Assembly (NCBI GenBank): GCA_037447655.1
Contig: JBBHKE010002693.1
Coordinates: forward strand, 172,596 to 236,595
Source of the DNA: Zygnema cylindricum
Taxonomy: Eukaryota > Streptophyta > Zygnematophyceae > Zygnematales > Zygnemataceae
DNA length: 64,000 nt
Direction: 5' to 3'
Shown: piece by piece, positions 34,370 through 47,199 of the stretch
Layout of the letters: each line of letters opens with the position of its first letter
How positions within the stretch are numbered: position 1 is the stretch's first letter
Position numbers and translations under genes: made by a program
Notes under the pieces: generated by a model
What the model was told of the DNA's origin: nothing
Databases searched by the model: none
The model's input: only the letters and a program-made list of their open reading frames with translations

Positions 34370-34988
34370 TACACCGCGAATCGTAATTAGAGTAATGAAA
34401 AAACTAGAGTAAAAAACCAAAAAAAACAATTAGAGTAATTGACGCTAATTTATGTGATAGAGCTTTTTCAACTATGCAGTTTACTCTAATTTATTTAGTT
34501 ATTTTATATTGGGTTATGTCGGCGATAATTATGTGCGCGATAATTATGAACACTAAATTACGTAGGCGTACAAAATGTGTCAGCTCGGTATAGTATTGAC
34601 GTCATTATGCTGCTAATAATATTTGGCGCATTGAATGTTAGTTAATGTTCACACTGACGACGATGCTGTCGACGGACGAGAGTTATACGAACGATTTTTT
34701 TTCGATGTGATTTTTTTTTGTTTAGTGCGATTTCACGTGCAAGCGCGATTCTATTAAATCATTGTTTGTACCTTTTTACTTATAAAAGTACAATTTTGCA
34801 CGGTCAGACGTCGTCCGTACTCCACACTATTTAAAAAAAACCTATATAATATTTTTTAACGCTAATTAAACCTCACATAAATCATAATAATGAAAAAAGT
34901 AGAATCGATTACTCTATTTGATGTGATAGAGTCAAAATTTTTAGCGACCGAATTATAGTAATTTACTCTAATTAGAATTCGCGGTGTA
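34370..34988. mobile_element. Tc1/mariner-like MITE M2 (TA duplication)
   Basis: CACCGCGAATCGTAATTAGA at the left, AATTCGCGGTG at the right, TA on both flanks. Inside it is an inverse-oriented relative of M1 (6513-7133), sharing GACGACGATGCTGTCGACGG and ACTTTTTTA-like segments. Confidence 0.82.
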
Positions 34989-35076
34989 CTGTACATTACA
35001 CTATAGTACTGTAGTTTATCGCGATGGGAAATTTACCGATACCAATACTACATTATTTATTTACTATACTGTATAG

Positions 35077-35284
35077 TACACAGTGATTATAGTTTTCTCG
35101 TCACTTAATACCATATTTTCTCCGTACACAATTGTCAATTTTTCAATTTGAAATAGCCAATCGGAAGTTGAGAAAGCTACCTTTCAATCTCAACCATCAT
35201 ATCCAAAATACGATATGTGTATACGGAGAAAATATGTTTTAAGTGACGAAGAAAACATTGACGCTAATAGCAATTCACGATGTA
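35077..35284. mobile_element. Hairpin MITE
   Basis: Outer ends TACACAGTGATTATAG and CTAATAGCAATTCACGATGTA. Inner arms ATATTTTCTCCGTACACA, against TGTATACGGAGAAAATATG. Confidence 0.75.
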
Positions 35285-35355
35285 CTGTACTGTAGTAATA
35301 ACAGTAACTCAGCTGCTAATTTTTCTAGGCAGAAATCATAAAATATTGTTAGTAA

Positions 35356-36110
35356 GAGTGCGTTTTTGTGTGCTTAAGTAAGGGTTTTTTCTTTCGTTTT
35401 CCTGTAAAACTCAGAGCTGTACCGCGTAAGTTTCAACCGTACAAAAAAAGAGAGAAAAAGAGAAGTATATTTTGCGTCATCATCGATTTTAAGGTGTACT
35501 ACATGTTGTCGTCTTGTGTTTTTCGACCCACTTCGACGACAAAAAACGTCATCTTCAACCTTATGTTTAAAACACATGCGCGATGTGTTTTAAAATTAGG
35601 GATTTTCTATAAACAAGAAGGAACATATATTCGCGCGTGCCGTATTGTTTGAAAATCTTCAAACGATTTCAAGCGACGTGGAAGTGTACACGATTCGGTA
35701 TGTTTTGTCCGTTTTTGTTTAATACGACAAATAGAAGTACGCGTTTTGTTTTGTTTAGTCCGCTTCCACCCGGTACGGATTTTTTTTTTGCAGGAGTCTC
35801 AAGGTTCCGATGCCATTTCACGTCGAGCTGACAATAGATGCTAAGGCAAAAACGCAACGACACAGGCTGGAGGTCTACAAATGTCACAAAAAATCACGCG
35901 ACGTCACAAGTAGTTACGAAAAATAACGTGCGTCATCACAGTTTTTCGACGTTGACAGCCGTCACTGGCATTGTCGACGTATACAATCGTCACGCCTTTA
36001 AGTGTCAATTTCGTTTGGTACACATAGGGACACCCGAAATGCGGGTCCGCTGGATCTGCGCTAAAAAACAAAAAAAAATCTCTAAGTTTGAAGTACATAG
36101 AGACGCACCC
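35356..36110. mobile_element. PIF/Harbinger-like element (TAA duplication)
   Basis: 755 bp, ends GAGTGCGTTTTTGTGT and ACATAGAGACGCACCC, with TAA immediately outside both (35353-35355, 36111-36113). The ends resemble those of elements X and Y at 5219-7753, and internal pieces (GACGT and GTCACAA-rich parts near 35900) are shared. Non-coding. Confidence 0.6.
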
Positions 36111-36550
36111 TAATTCATGAGGGAGTTGACTGCATATGTAATAAAGGAGTTGATTGCAATCGGCCACGTCTCCTTGCACTAAACAAACTACAGTAGTATT
36201 GTATATTCTAATTCCGCATAAACACTAATAAACATTAACGCTAATAACGATAGTGATGATAAAATATATTGCCGCATGCTTTTAGATCATTGGTGACCGA
36301 CCTCGTGGACCGTTGATCCGGCATCACATGCATTTCACAAGAGAAGTGGGATGGACACTTTTCAATATAACAAAATGGTTAATGGAGTTTTGAGAATTAC
36401 CAACGGTAATACATACTAAAACATATGGCATGGTACGTACTAAATCATAATAGCATAATCACAGGTGTCTTTGCCACTTTGGACCAAAGTTCTATACTAA
36501 GGTAAGACACAAAAGCTACGAACTACACAAAAAAGTACGATATTGTAATG

Positions 36551-37539
36551 TACACCGCGAATAGTAATGAGAGTAAAGAAATAATTAGAGTTATCAATTC
36601 TATTCTGGGTAATCAACCCCTTTTCAAAATAAAATTTTGCTATAATTTATTAATAACTCTAATTTGGGCGTAAATTTGGGCGCTGAATATATGTACTTTA
36701 AATTAGGTACACGAACAAAATATGACAAAACGTACATTTTCACGTCATTATGACGTTTGCACTAAGCGGTTTGTTAAAACGAAGTTATGATAGCAGCTTG
36801 TATTAAATCATTCTTTATACTTTTTTACTTAATAAGTACAATTTTGCACGGTCAGACACGGACCAGACGCCACACTATTTAAAACGACACTGTATTAGAG
36901 TTATTAACGCTCATTCAAAAAGTACCTTAAATAATGTAAAGAATAGTTTAGAATAATGTACACCGCGAATCGTAATTAGAGTAATGAAAAAATTAGAGTA
37001 CAAAAACTAAAAAAAACAATTAGAGTAATTAATGCTAATTTATGTGATAGAGCTTTTTCAACTATGAAGTTTACTCTAATTTATTTAAGTACTCTAATTT
37101 GGCACGCTAGTATCCTCTACTGTAAATAAGGCATTCGTACAGAATTTGGCAAAACGTACAGTTTATCGTCACTAAGACGTTTCCACTACGCGGTTTGTTA
37201 AAACGCAGTTACATGATAGCGTCCTGTATTAAATCATTATTTGTACTTTCTACTTAATAAAGTACAATTTTGCACGGTCGGAGGTCGTCCGCATTCCACA
37301 CTATTTAAAACGAACTTATAATAGAATTGAAAACGCTAATTAAACTTTACCTTAAATAGAATAATGAAAAAATTAGAATCGTTTACTCTATTTCATGTGA
37401 TAGAGTCGAAATTTCTAGCGACCGAATTAGAGTAATTTACTCTAATTACGATTCGCGGTGTACTCTATTTATGATGATAGAGTCAAAATTTGGGGTGACG
37501 GAATTAGCGTACATAACTCTAATTACGATTCGCGGTGTA
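36551..37539. mobile_element. Mariner-like MITE M4, interrupted by M3
   Basis: Left end CACCGCGAATAGTAATGAGA (36553), right end ATTACGATTCGCGGTG (to 37537), TA on both flanks. Split by a second copy at 36959-37462. Confidence 0.75.
36959..37462. mobile_element. Mariner-like MITE M3 nested in M4 (TA duplication)
   Basis: Intact ends CACCGCGAATCGTAATTAGA and inverse, TA on both sides. About 500 bp, with the internal AGTACAATTTTGCACGGTCG shared with M2. Confidence 0.82.
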
Positions 37540-38890
37540 GTGTTCGAGATTAAGGTTCGTGATTTTTCAAACTACGAATTTACTGTTCGTTTGTAGTTTA
37601 CTGTTTACATGCTGTAACTGTAGTTCGGACAGGAATGTACGCAAATCTGCATCGCTGATAGTGTAATTACAAGAAATTTGCCCTAATGTTGAGAGTATGT
37701 CGTACAGTTTTAGGCAGACAGTACGTAAATTTATCCCAATAGCTGTACTTAATGTACGATTTACCCTCGAAAAGGAAAAATATTCGACAGTATAATTACC
37801 CAATGACTGCAATTCCGTTATGGCAGCTACAGTAACGTTTTCCTATGTTATTATTCACCAATGACGAAAAACAAAACCTTTTTTTAGCCGCCAGTATTTT
37901 TTTTGGACGGCTAGTCTTTACTCTCATGTTTTCCTTTTCGTATTTTATCAATAAAGTAGTCCAAGCGACATATATCACCTTAGTAACTGCGATCTATGGT
38001 AGACTTCGCACTGGAACTAGTACAATAAGTACGTAAAATACTAAAATCGTACTGCGTTATAAATACGAAGTAATAATAATTCCAGTACTAAAAATGTTAT
38101 GACGACCGTTTTTTTGCTCATTGGAGCAAAATCAAACATTTCGTGCCATACATGGCCAATTACTACAGTTAGTACAATATAGTACGAGCTAGAACAATTT
38201 GGACGATGGTATTTCTGTACGATTTTTCCTCATTTAGTGCGATCTAAAAAAGATTTGGACGATAGTATTTTACTATTTTTTGTTCAAAGTCTCTGCTCAA
38301 ACATTTCGTGCAATTCCTCTGTCGGATACTTGTTTTTGAATTTTTGGCACCCGGGAGTTCCTTCTGCCAGAGAATCCTCCTGAACCTACAGAAGGCCAAC
38401 ACTGCTCGTCATTTATGGTTACTACCATAACTACAGTATGAATATACATCTTCAAAATACTATCTTTTGATCTTTCTGATCCATGCATTCGTGCTTAGGG
38501 GCAAAAGTACGCAAGGGTCATGTGTTACTCATAAACAGAATCGTCAAGACAGTCATTTGTTTTGAGTTTGTGACAGTTGTCATATATTGTGGCTTCAAGC
38601 TTTGAAAGTGAACACCTCAAACCGATCAGTTTCTTTCTCAGCGTTTCCTAAACTTCAAAAGAAAAGGCTGTTTTTTAGAAGTTGCTTCTTCAACACTGAT
38701 CTTAAATTTTCTGAAATGCAAATGAATTTTCAGTAGCTTTATTCCTTTCTCTCCTACACCTCCCTTTCCCTCCATTTTGTCTTTCTCTCTCTCCTCCCCA
38801 GACTCTTTCTCCTCCCCTCCCTCTCTCTATCTCTCTCATTTTCTCTCTTTCCCAAACTTTCTCTCCACATTTACTGAGCTTCAAAGAGCC
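37540..38890. other. Intergenic, promoter side of the 521-aa protein gene
   Basis: No supported gene. 38740-38880 is a CT-rich tract just before the ATG, probably the 5' leader. Confidence 0.5.
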
Positions 38891-41800
38891 ATGGCCAATA
38901 TCCTCCGCCAAGACCTAACTTTTCTACTTTCGCAATGGCGTGAGGGACTGCCTCTAAACCCTCACCTGAACCCGAACCCTATTCACTCTTCTCGATGCTC
39001 TTCCTCTCGAAGGATTTCGACCTCCAAGTCCATCATTATGGCTGTTTCTTCTTCTTCTTCTTCAAGAAAGAGCTCTTTCATTTCTTCACCATCTTCATCA
39101 TCATCCTCTTCTCAACCTTCTCAGTCTTCTAATCGGCAAGCTCAACGATCCTCCCAACCAATTCGCAAAGGAGAAGGTTATGTCGCAGATTCAGATGCAT
39201 CATCGTTGAAAAAAAGTCGAAGTCCTGAAGGAAACGTTGCAACGAGTACGGCCGTTACGTCTCCTAGTACGGCCGTCCCTACAGACGTCACATCCGTCGC
39301 AAGCCAAAGAGGGAGCAGTTCTTCTGCAGCGCAGAAATGTGCATTGGAATCGGACTTGAAAGCTTCGTCTTCCAAACAAGAGTCACCAGTGAGTGCTCTT
39401 TTAAGTTTTCGTCTCTTTTAAGCTTTCATCATAAGTTTTTGTTAAGGTCCATAGTATTTTCTTATGTATTTGGTGGTTTTCGTAAGTGTCACACTAGCTA
39501 AAAACACTTCACTGCCTATCGCTATTAGAGTTAGTTGGTTTTCAGACACTCAAATGTCATTAACTTCATCGTCAACCTTCGATTTTTAATTTTAACTTTG
39601 AGTGGGCGAAAAATGTTTAACTTTAATAGCGATGAGGAGTGTATCATAATAATTCATGCACTGGCTTTTCAAAGTCGCTTACAGTGTCACAGAAGTGTTT
39701 GTCCCCCATTCTTGCTTTTGTCATCATCAGAATGAATGATCGTTCTTTTATAGTGCCACAAGAGTCATGCCAAAAGGCCATTCCATAGACCAAAGATAGC
39801 GTGGCTTTGATTTTAGAACAGAATTAATCTCGAAAATTTAACCGAATTGGAATCTCATCAGTTTTAGAACATCACGTACACAATATCTCTGACCTAAAAT
39901 TATGGCTAGTAGTAAGGTCGGATGTGGAGTAGAGTTTCAAACGAAGGGTCGAGGTTGAGATTTAGGTTAGAAGTATTAATGTGCTCTCTAGAAACTATGG
40001 ATTTCCACCTATGATGTTTTATCAAAATACACTAACATAAATGGTTATCTTGCTTGTGTGGTGTCGGAACAATTTGCACCAAAACCACATGCCTGAAATA
40101 TGCCAATGTATAAGCTCATTACTGGCAGGTTTCAACCAATTACATTTGGCCATCGGCAAACTCTTTAGAATGGAGATGAGAGAAGATGAAATATGACATA
40201 GTGTAGAAACGAATACTAAAACATAAACTAGTACAAGCTGACAAAGATATCGCAAATTGCATTTATGTATTGTTTTAACGTCCTTGTTTTGTTGTCATTG
40301 TCGTGTTTAACAATCATGTTTAAGGAATATTTCATTCTTTTATCGACTTGTTTAACAATCATGTTTGATGAATTTTTATTCTTCTATTGACATGTTTAAC
40401 AACATTTTGATGAAAGTTTTGTTGCTATTTGAAGCATGACTACAGTTGGACCATGTTGATTGACAACTGTGAGCCAATTTTGTGGAACTTTGCACCTTGT
40501 GATAGATGTGGTAGAGTCTCCGTAACCAATTTCTTTTTTCTCACTAAATCCATCTTATCACACTAAATTGGTTTTATCAAACTGCAGGTCTATTTCTTTC
40601 CACTGCTTGTTATCGTTTTCTTTGAGACTTTGTCGCTACATTTTTTTTCAGTTTTTTTCTTTCAAACACAGCACCCAGAATGCTGTTCATGGAACTGGTT
40701 GCAGTGTATCACTTGTTATGAACTTGTGGTAAATATTTTCACTAAAATCAAATAAGACTTTCACTTCTTGTCCCTTCCTCCTACCTCGTCCTTCCCTCTT
40801 CATCCTTTCTCCCACTCCGTCCTTCCCTCTTCCTCCTTCTCCCTTCCTCCTTCCTCCTTTGTCCTTCCTCCTTCCTCCTTCCTCCTTCCTCCTTTGTCCT
40901 TCCTCCTTCCTCCTTCCTCCCTCCTTCCTCCTTCCTCCTTCCTCTTTCTTCCTTCCTCCTTCCTCCTTCCTCCTTCCACTGTCCTCCTTCCTCCTTCCAC
41001 TGTCCTCCTTCCTCCATGTCTCATGAACTTAATTATCTGAAGACTCCTATATTAGGATCTGAGGAAACACGGTTGCTGGTAACAACATAGGTGAAGATTT
41101 CTTGTTAACAACAATGATGATGGTCTCATGCAGGAGCTTTTGTACTATGTGTTTTCTAGTTATTCATGATGCATTTTTACATTGCCCATAGACACCTAGA
41201 CTCTTACCTCAATTTATATTAAACATAATTATCTTTTATTTGGCACCAAATTTGTTTGGATGCATAAGTAGCATTGTCCCTTCTTCCCTTCTCTGAGCAT
41301 AAAAGTCAAAAATGCCTGTTTCTCTGGTGATATTTGGTGAATGGAAGTGGACGCTTGTTATGGGTTTTAAACAGTTCAAAAACAGCCACGACATTCGGAA
41401 CTGAATTAGAAGTTATATCGCGAATATAAACCCCACGCAATTAGTTCCTTTCCTAGAATAATGATTCACAGTGAAGAGCTGTGAAAGTGGTCTATTGTTT
41501 TGAAATTTGACACTGGCTCATGAGGACACAGCGGGTTAAAATTTCTAGTCTCGAACCTCCCCAAGTTTTGGCTAATATAAACCCCACTATTAATTGCCTC
41601 ACTCTAATAGCCACTCACAATGTAGAGTTGTGATTTTCACGGAAGTGAAAAACTGACTTGTTCCTGAGGATATTGCAGGCTGGCAATTTTAGTCTCAAAT
41701 CTCCTCAAGTTTTGGCCGGTGCTGGAGTAATGGCTGCCGTAATTGTAGCTGGAGTTGTCGTTAAATTTATCAAATCAGGGAGTGAGTCTCGGTCGGTCGA

Positions 41801-43570
41801 CACGCTCACACGACGAGGACTATTGTACACTGACAGACAAGAAGAGTGAGTTTTTTGAGCTGAGAGAGGAGGAGCGGGAGGGAGAGGGAGAGAGAGGGAG
41901 AGAGAGGAAGCGAGAGGGAGAGAGGGAGAGCGAGAGAGTCAGACATCAACTAACTGATCAAAGAATATGAATGGTTTTTTGACAACGACGTTCTTTTGTG
42001 CTTCTAGTTAGTTACTGTCATGAAAGACTCATTTGGCTTGGAAACCTACACAGACAATTTGGTCACACCACCCTTCCCATGTGTTTTACAGGTTTAGAAT
42101 CATACAAGAGTATGACTCGCCAACCGAAGTCCGAGACTACAAAATCGGGGATTCTGAGCTGAAAGAAGTTGGATACTTACCTCCTTTAAGTGAAGAGAAA
42201 CGACGACAACACAGGGAAGCGAGGATGAGGGAACATGGATGGAAAAAACTGGAAATGGTTCTTGTAGAAGGTGATACTATACCCGAAGGTGTGGACGCAA
42301 AGGCAGTCCGGTTCATCCCAAGGAAACATCCTTTTGCATTGAACCAATCTGAGATGACTGAAGAGTGGTCGGAGGAAGTGGTAAGGAGACGTCTCAAGCA
42401 GAGGAGAGGGCGTCCTGAGAAGAACAGGGAAGAAGCTCGAAAGCGTTTGGACATGTTTAGAGACGAAAATGTGGCGGCAAAAGCAGTTAACGAGGCACTA
42501 GCGGGAAGGATATGGCCCGGAGTTGGGGGAGGGATAGGTGGGGCTCAAGATAGTAAAGCTGGTAATTCTGGTGCTGGGAATGGGAATGGGAATGGGAGAG
42601 AAGGCAATGGAGAAACTGGCGATTCTACCGTTGGAGGCTCGGATCGGTCAACCTCGAGAAGCGATAATGGTTGGAGTAATAATAGTGATGGACCAAATGT
42701 AGAGCAAAACAGTTTGGAGGTGACAGGTGGTAGTGGAGTAGGAGCTTCTGGGAGCATAGGGGGAAATGGGAATGCAAACACGAGTACTATTAATGGATTA
42801 ATGTTAGGGGCCGATATAGGGAAAGGTGTGGTTGGGAAGAAAGGAGGCCCTCCGAATGATTTTGGCAGTACCTTTGGGTGGAGTCAGGAGTTTCTACCAC
42901 CGGTGAGATTATATGCAAACCTTGTGGATTTGTTTTGTTAATTTCTGGTCCTTGTTAGTTTCTGCTTTTCGGTTTGTGTTTTTCGTTGGTTTGTCTTTTT
43001 TGTCGGTTTGTTGTTTTTGTTGGTTTGTGGGTTTTTAGGCGTACTTGGGAAATGAATTAAGTGCACAAGTGAATATGGCCACACTGCTTTTTTCGCTTCT
43101 TCTTTTTTTGTTTCTCAAGGGGAAAGTCACATGGGAATGGACTTAACAAAAATGCAATGCAAAGTGCGCGAGAAGAGATATGGGGACTTGTAACATCTTA
43201 GTTGGGAATAACATGTTAATGATCGCTAAGAAATCTAAGCATAGACTACATTTATGTCCATTTAGCATAATTCCAGTCCACACTTAATGTTGATAACTGT
43301 TAAATCTTTCACCAGTTAAAGCATTAAATCAGTCACCATATTAAGCAAGCATACATATAAGGATGATTATGAAAATTGCAGGGAAAGTTGTATGTTTACA
43401 AAAAAAACAAAAAGTGAGGATTGTAAGTAGTAACTTCTTATCCCATTTTTTTTAATTATATTCGGTTTCCCCTTGTCCAGGTTTCTGACGAAACATCCAA
43501 ACCTCTACAACGAGACGATACAGATAGTACTTCAAATCTTCCAAGTGATGATGATGTACCGCCCTCGTAG
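38891..43570 (+). CDS. Unrecognised Ser-rich one-pass membrane protein, probably plastid, 521 aa
   Basis: Four exons: 38891-39388, 41679-41845, 42092-42902, 43481-43570; GT-AG ends and phase are kept throughout. Residues 1-50 are basic and Ser-rich without acidic clusters (MANILRQDLTFLLSQWR, then SSRCSSSRRISTSK), like a plastid transit peptide. Residues 50-166 are Ser-rich, low complexity. Around residues 175-195 is one hydrophobic segment (QVLAGAGVMAAVIVAGVVV) followed by a positive KFIKSG. After it comes a conserved-looking charged region (FRIIQEYDSPTEVRDYKIGD, SEEKRRQHREARMREHGW, EEWSEEVVRRRLKQRRGR). A Gly/Asn/Ser-rich tail ends in VPPS. I do not recognise the family and give no function. 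Introns hold a MITE and a CT tract. The first in-frame ATG is used; non-ATG extension is possible but not supported. Confidence 0.82.
39508..39643. mobile_element. Short MITE in intron 1 of the 521-aa protein gene
   Basis: About 136 bp, ends TTCACTGCCTATCGCTATTAG and TTTAATAGCGATGAGGAGTGTA, a decayed member of the TACACYG family. Confidence 0.6.
40765..41018 (+). repeat. CTTCCTC microsatellite in intron 1
   Basis: Interrupted (CTTCCTC)n, about 250 bp. It opens frames on both strands, none of them a gene. Confidence 0.9.
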
Positions 43571-44819
43571 GCCAAAACCGGTCTTTATATCCGTAGTCCA
43601 AACAGGTCGATTATTCTCTATATAGTGTGGTACGGAAGAACGAACTTAAATTTTGAACGAAAATGTTTATTTTGGGCAGCAATCCGTTGATTAATTATGA
43701 CTAATCATAAACGAGGACTGTCGACGAGAAACATCTGAGGAAAAATGGTAGGAGTGTCTCGCTTTTTTCTTAGGATGTAAAACTCTTTTGTCCTTTCATG
43801 CCCCCAAATGAAAGTGGAACAGAGGAACCGGCTTCTCTTTTTTTCTTTTTTCTTTGGCCTAAAAGATAATGGTTTTGTATTGGAAACCAGGGAATTCTTC
43901 GTATTCAGGTGTTCGAGTGAGACGAGTTTTAATGTCTTTTAGACACTAAGTTAAACATTAAGTTAAACTACAAAAAATGTCTTTAGGCGTTAAGTTGTAA
44001 TGTCTTTCTCATCATCGTGAGACTTTATGAAGGGCTTACCGAGGACAGATGGGGCAATTATTTGGAGATATGTCATAAATATGAAGAAATGTAAAGACAT
44101 GGATTAACAGATAACATAAAACGCGCCGTAATTCGTAATCTGGGACTTTTTATATAGTCTACTTCTGTGATAGTCTATGTATACTTCTCTTGCTTCTCTT
44201 TATTTTGTCTTTTACTTCTGACACTCTACTCAGATGGGCTCCCATTGCACGTTTTTTAATAAAAATCAATTTGAGTGACTGAAGTGAGGCGTGTGTTGGT
44301 ATAATGAATATTGGTGTAGTAATTAATTTCTGGTGAAGTGACATCTGTAACTTGGTTTCACTACACGTGAGTTTTGACGATTTTGTTTTTTCTATTTCTT
44401 TTGTTTCAATGTGCTCATCTGGTCTACTGTAGCACAGTTTCAGTAAACGTTGGCATTTAGTATCAGCTCAGTACAATACTGGTGACACTGTTGGTTAAAG
44501 TCAATGCAAGAAGATAGTGCCATGATTAGAAAATAAAGATAGATAGATGAATAGATAGTATATGTTTAGATAGATGTGTTAAATGTGTGAACGACTCGTA
44601 AACGGGGTAAAACTCCAGCTCATAATGGTTAGAGTAGTCTGAAGTTTGTAGGAAGAAAACTCCATGGTGGGCTTTGTATACCACGTAAACTCTGACCTGG
44701 TGACTTCTTGCTTATTATTTGGTGCAATTTTTGGGTTACTTGAGGTCCCTGGCTTTCTGTAGGCTGATCCCATTTGATATTTTCACCTTCGCTTTGTCTT
44801 TTATTACAACCATGTAATC
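43571..44819. other. 3' flank, with a possible LINE tail scrap near 44228
   Basis: 3' UTR and intergenic. CTCAGATGGGCTCCCATTGC (44230-44249), then ACGTTTTTTAATAAAAA, resembles the LINE 3' end (GGACTCAGATGG, then TGCTTTTTAATAAA), so a very short truncated copy is possible. No gene. Confidence 0.4.
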
Positions 44820-46690
44820 AAATTCCCTTCTTGCCTTTTCCCTTCGGTTGCAGATGATACGCACATTATTGGGCCTAGAGAACAAGTCGTGTTGGCATAC
44901 GATTTTTTCAAGGAACGTTTAGCCGAACTCAACCTTTCAATCCAACCTTCAAAGTGTGTTATTTGGTCTCCTCAGGATATTCCACCTTCCTTTACCCCCC
45001 CTCTTGGTTTTCAAACCCCTTCTCCTTCCGATGGCATTCGTGTGCTAGGTTGCCCCATTGGTTCGGATACTTTCGTGACCCAATTCCTTGATGATGCCTT
45101 ACAGACAGATTTGGCCCAGGTGGACAACCTTCTTTACCTTCACGATCCCCAAGTGGCTTTTGCTATGTTAACCAAGTGTTTTCCCCATCGCCTTTCTTAC
45201 CTCACTCGTACTTCCCCTCCAACCTCGACGTTCGTCTCCTCTCTTTCGGCATTTGACGATCGCCTCATAGACGTCCTCCACACTATGTCAGGTCGTGGGG
45301 CATTCGATCGCGAGTCCGGGCCCTCAGCTCGCATTCAGGCTTCCCTCCTTGTAATTGTCGGGGGGTTGGGTCTATTATCAGTGCTCGTGCTGCTCCCGCT
45401 GCATATTTGGGAAGTTGGTGTCTCATTGCCTCTACCCTTGTTTCCCGTTTTTTGGCTGGGGACACCCCTGTTCTAGCTACTATGGTCCCCCGCGTTTCAG
45501 ACGATGTGTTAGCGTTCCAGCGGACTCTATTGGACGCGTCACGTTCTCTTCCTCCCCATGCCCTAGTGGATGTGCCGATTTTCTCCACCTTGGTTACCAC
45601 ATTCGCTGATTGTGTCCAGCAATCAATTTCTAATCGAGTTGTCGCCGCCATTAAATTTGACTTTCTCAAGGCGCTTCCCTCTGATTCTTCACGTGCCTGT
45701 CTTCTCTCTTGTGGTGGACCAGGTTCTGGATCTTGGCTTTTGGCTACACCTATTTTGTCCACTCTCCGATTCTCACCTGCTCAATTCACCACCGCCCTTC
45801 GATTTCGCCTTGTCCTCCCCCATCCTCCTTTACTTGGCTCTCTTATTTGTGCAAGTGGTCGTGTTTTGTGGCCCGATGGTGTCCATTTGCTTTGTTGCTC
45901 CCAAGGGGGGGATTTGATCTAGGCGCACGACACTATTCGCGACGTTATTGCGACTATCGCGTGGGAGGGGGGCTTTTCTGTGCGTCGGGAGGTTTCTCAC
46001 ATTATCCCATCACGTCGGATCGATGTTGTTTTGCTTGATGGTGCCCGTCGCATTTTCGGTGATATTGTTTTGGCAAACCCTTCTTCGTCTATGGTTGTTG
46101 GTCAGGCGGCTCGAAATGTTGGGGTGGCGGCTCGTGATGCCGCTAAGGCAAAGGAGGGTGATTATGCTCACAGGGACCCTATGGACAACTTTATTCCGAT
46201 GGCAGTCGAGATCTTTGGTTATGTGGGTTTTGCAATGGACGAGTTTCTCCGTACTTTCGCTTGACGTGCTTTCGAGCGCCGAGGACTTGGGAGCCCTCCT
46301 CTTTCGGTCCTTACATCTTTTTATCGTCAACGCTTATCTGTGGCTTTACAGCGAGTCTAGGCTTATATTCTCCTCTGATCGGCTATCTCGGTTATGGATT
46401 GTCGCCGTGTTCCGGACCTCCCTCAACGTGCTCCCCCGGGTTGGGGGGACTTACGGGGTTGCTTTTCATAGATAGATAATTGAGTTGGTGTTAGAGTTGT
46501 GGTTATGGATTTGTGTGTTGCCGAGCTTTTCATTTTGGGTTTGGGTGCTTTTATTTGCCTTGTTGTTGTTCCCGTTGCTCTCTTTTGTTTTATTGCCCTG
46601 GTAGATTTTATGTGTTGGCCATGCCACCCCTTTTGTACCCTCGGACTCAGATGGTTTACCACGTGCTTTTTAATTTATCCTGCCCCAATT
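44820..46690 (+). mobile_element. LINE copy A, 5'-truncated within the RT domain
   Basis: Begins in the RT active-site motif (ADDTHIIGP) and matches copies B and C to the 3' end. Contains the rest of RT and thumb (FFKERLAELNLSIQPSKCVI, DGIRVLGCPIGSDTFV), a frameshift near 45350, a nonsense TAG at 45918-45920, and the restriction-like endonuclease region (REVSHIIPSRRIDVVLLDG, then IFGDIVLANP and FIPMAVEIFG). Cys ligands before the endonuclease are partly altered (CASGRVLWPDGVHLLCC). Defective. Confidence 0.88.
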
Positions 46691-46744
46691 ACTTTTGTAA
46701 TCAAATGATCTACTTTAGGGCTTTGTTAAAATATATGACTTTAT

Positions 46745-47091
46745 TAAAAACCCTTCCCCCCCCCCCCTATACCCCTTACACACCCGACAACCGATACTTA
46801 AACCCTCTTCCTCCTTCCTTTACCCCCTCCCCCCCTTTCTCCCCCCCCCCCCCCCCCCCCCCCCCTTTTTTTTCAAAAAAAAAAAAAAAAAAACATTTGT
46901 TTTGATATTTCCCCTTTCCCCCCCCCTCTATTCCCCCTCCACACCCAAAAACCGATACTTGAACCCCCCCCCCCCCCCCCCCTCCCCTCTCTCAACCCGC
47001 CCTTTCCCTTTCGCAAAAATAATAATAACAATAATAATAATAAAAAAAAATAAATAAATAAATCTTCCCCCCCCCCCCCCTCTTATACCCC

Positions 47092-47186
<95 letters not shown>
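46745..47186 (+). repeat. Poly-C, poly-A and CA low-complexity island
   Basis: Runs of C (up to more than 20), an A run, and (CA)n at 47092-47186, between LINE copies A and B. A unit of CCCC, TATACCCCTTACACAC and CCGATACTTAAACCC recurs about every 150 bp, so this may be a decayed tandem array. Sequence accuracy here is doubtful. Confidence 0.8.
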
Positions 47187-47187
<1 letters not shown>

Positions 47188-47199
47188 TTTTTTTATCTA

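Noticed and set aside
46928-47185. 85-aa Cys-Val repeat protein on the minus strand
   Set aside because: Translation of a CA microsatellite.
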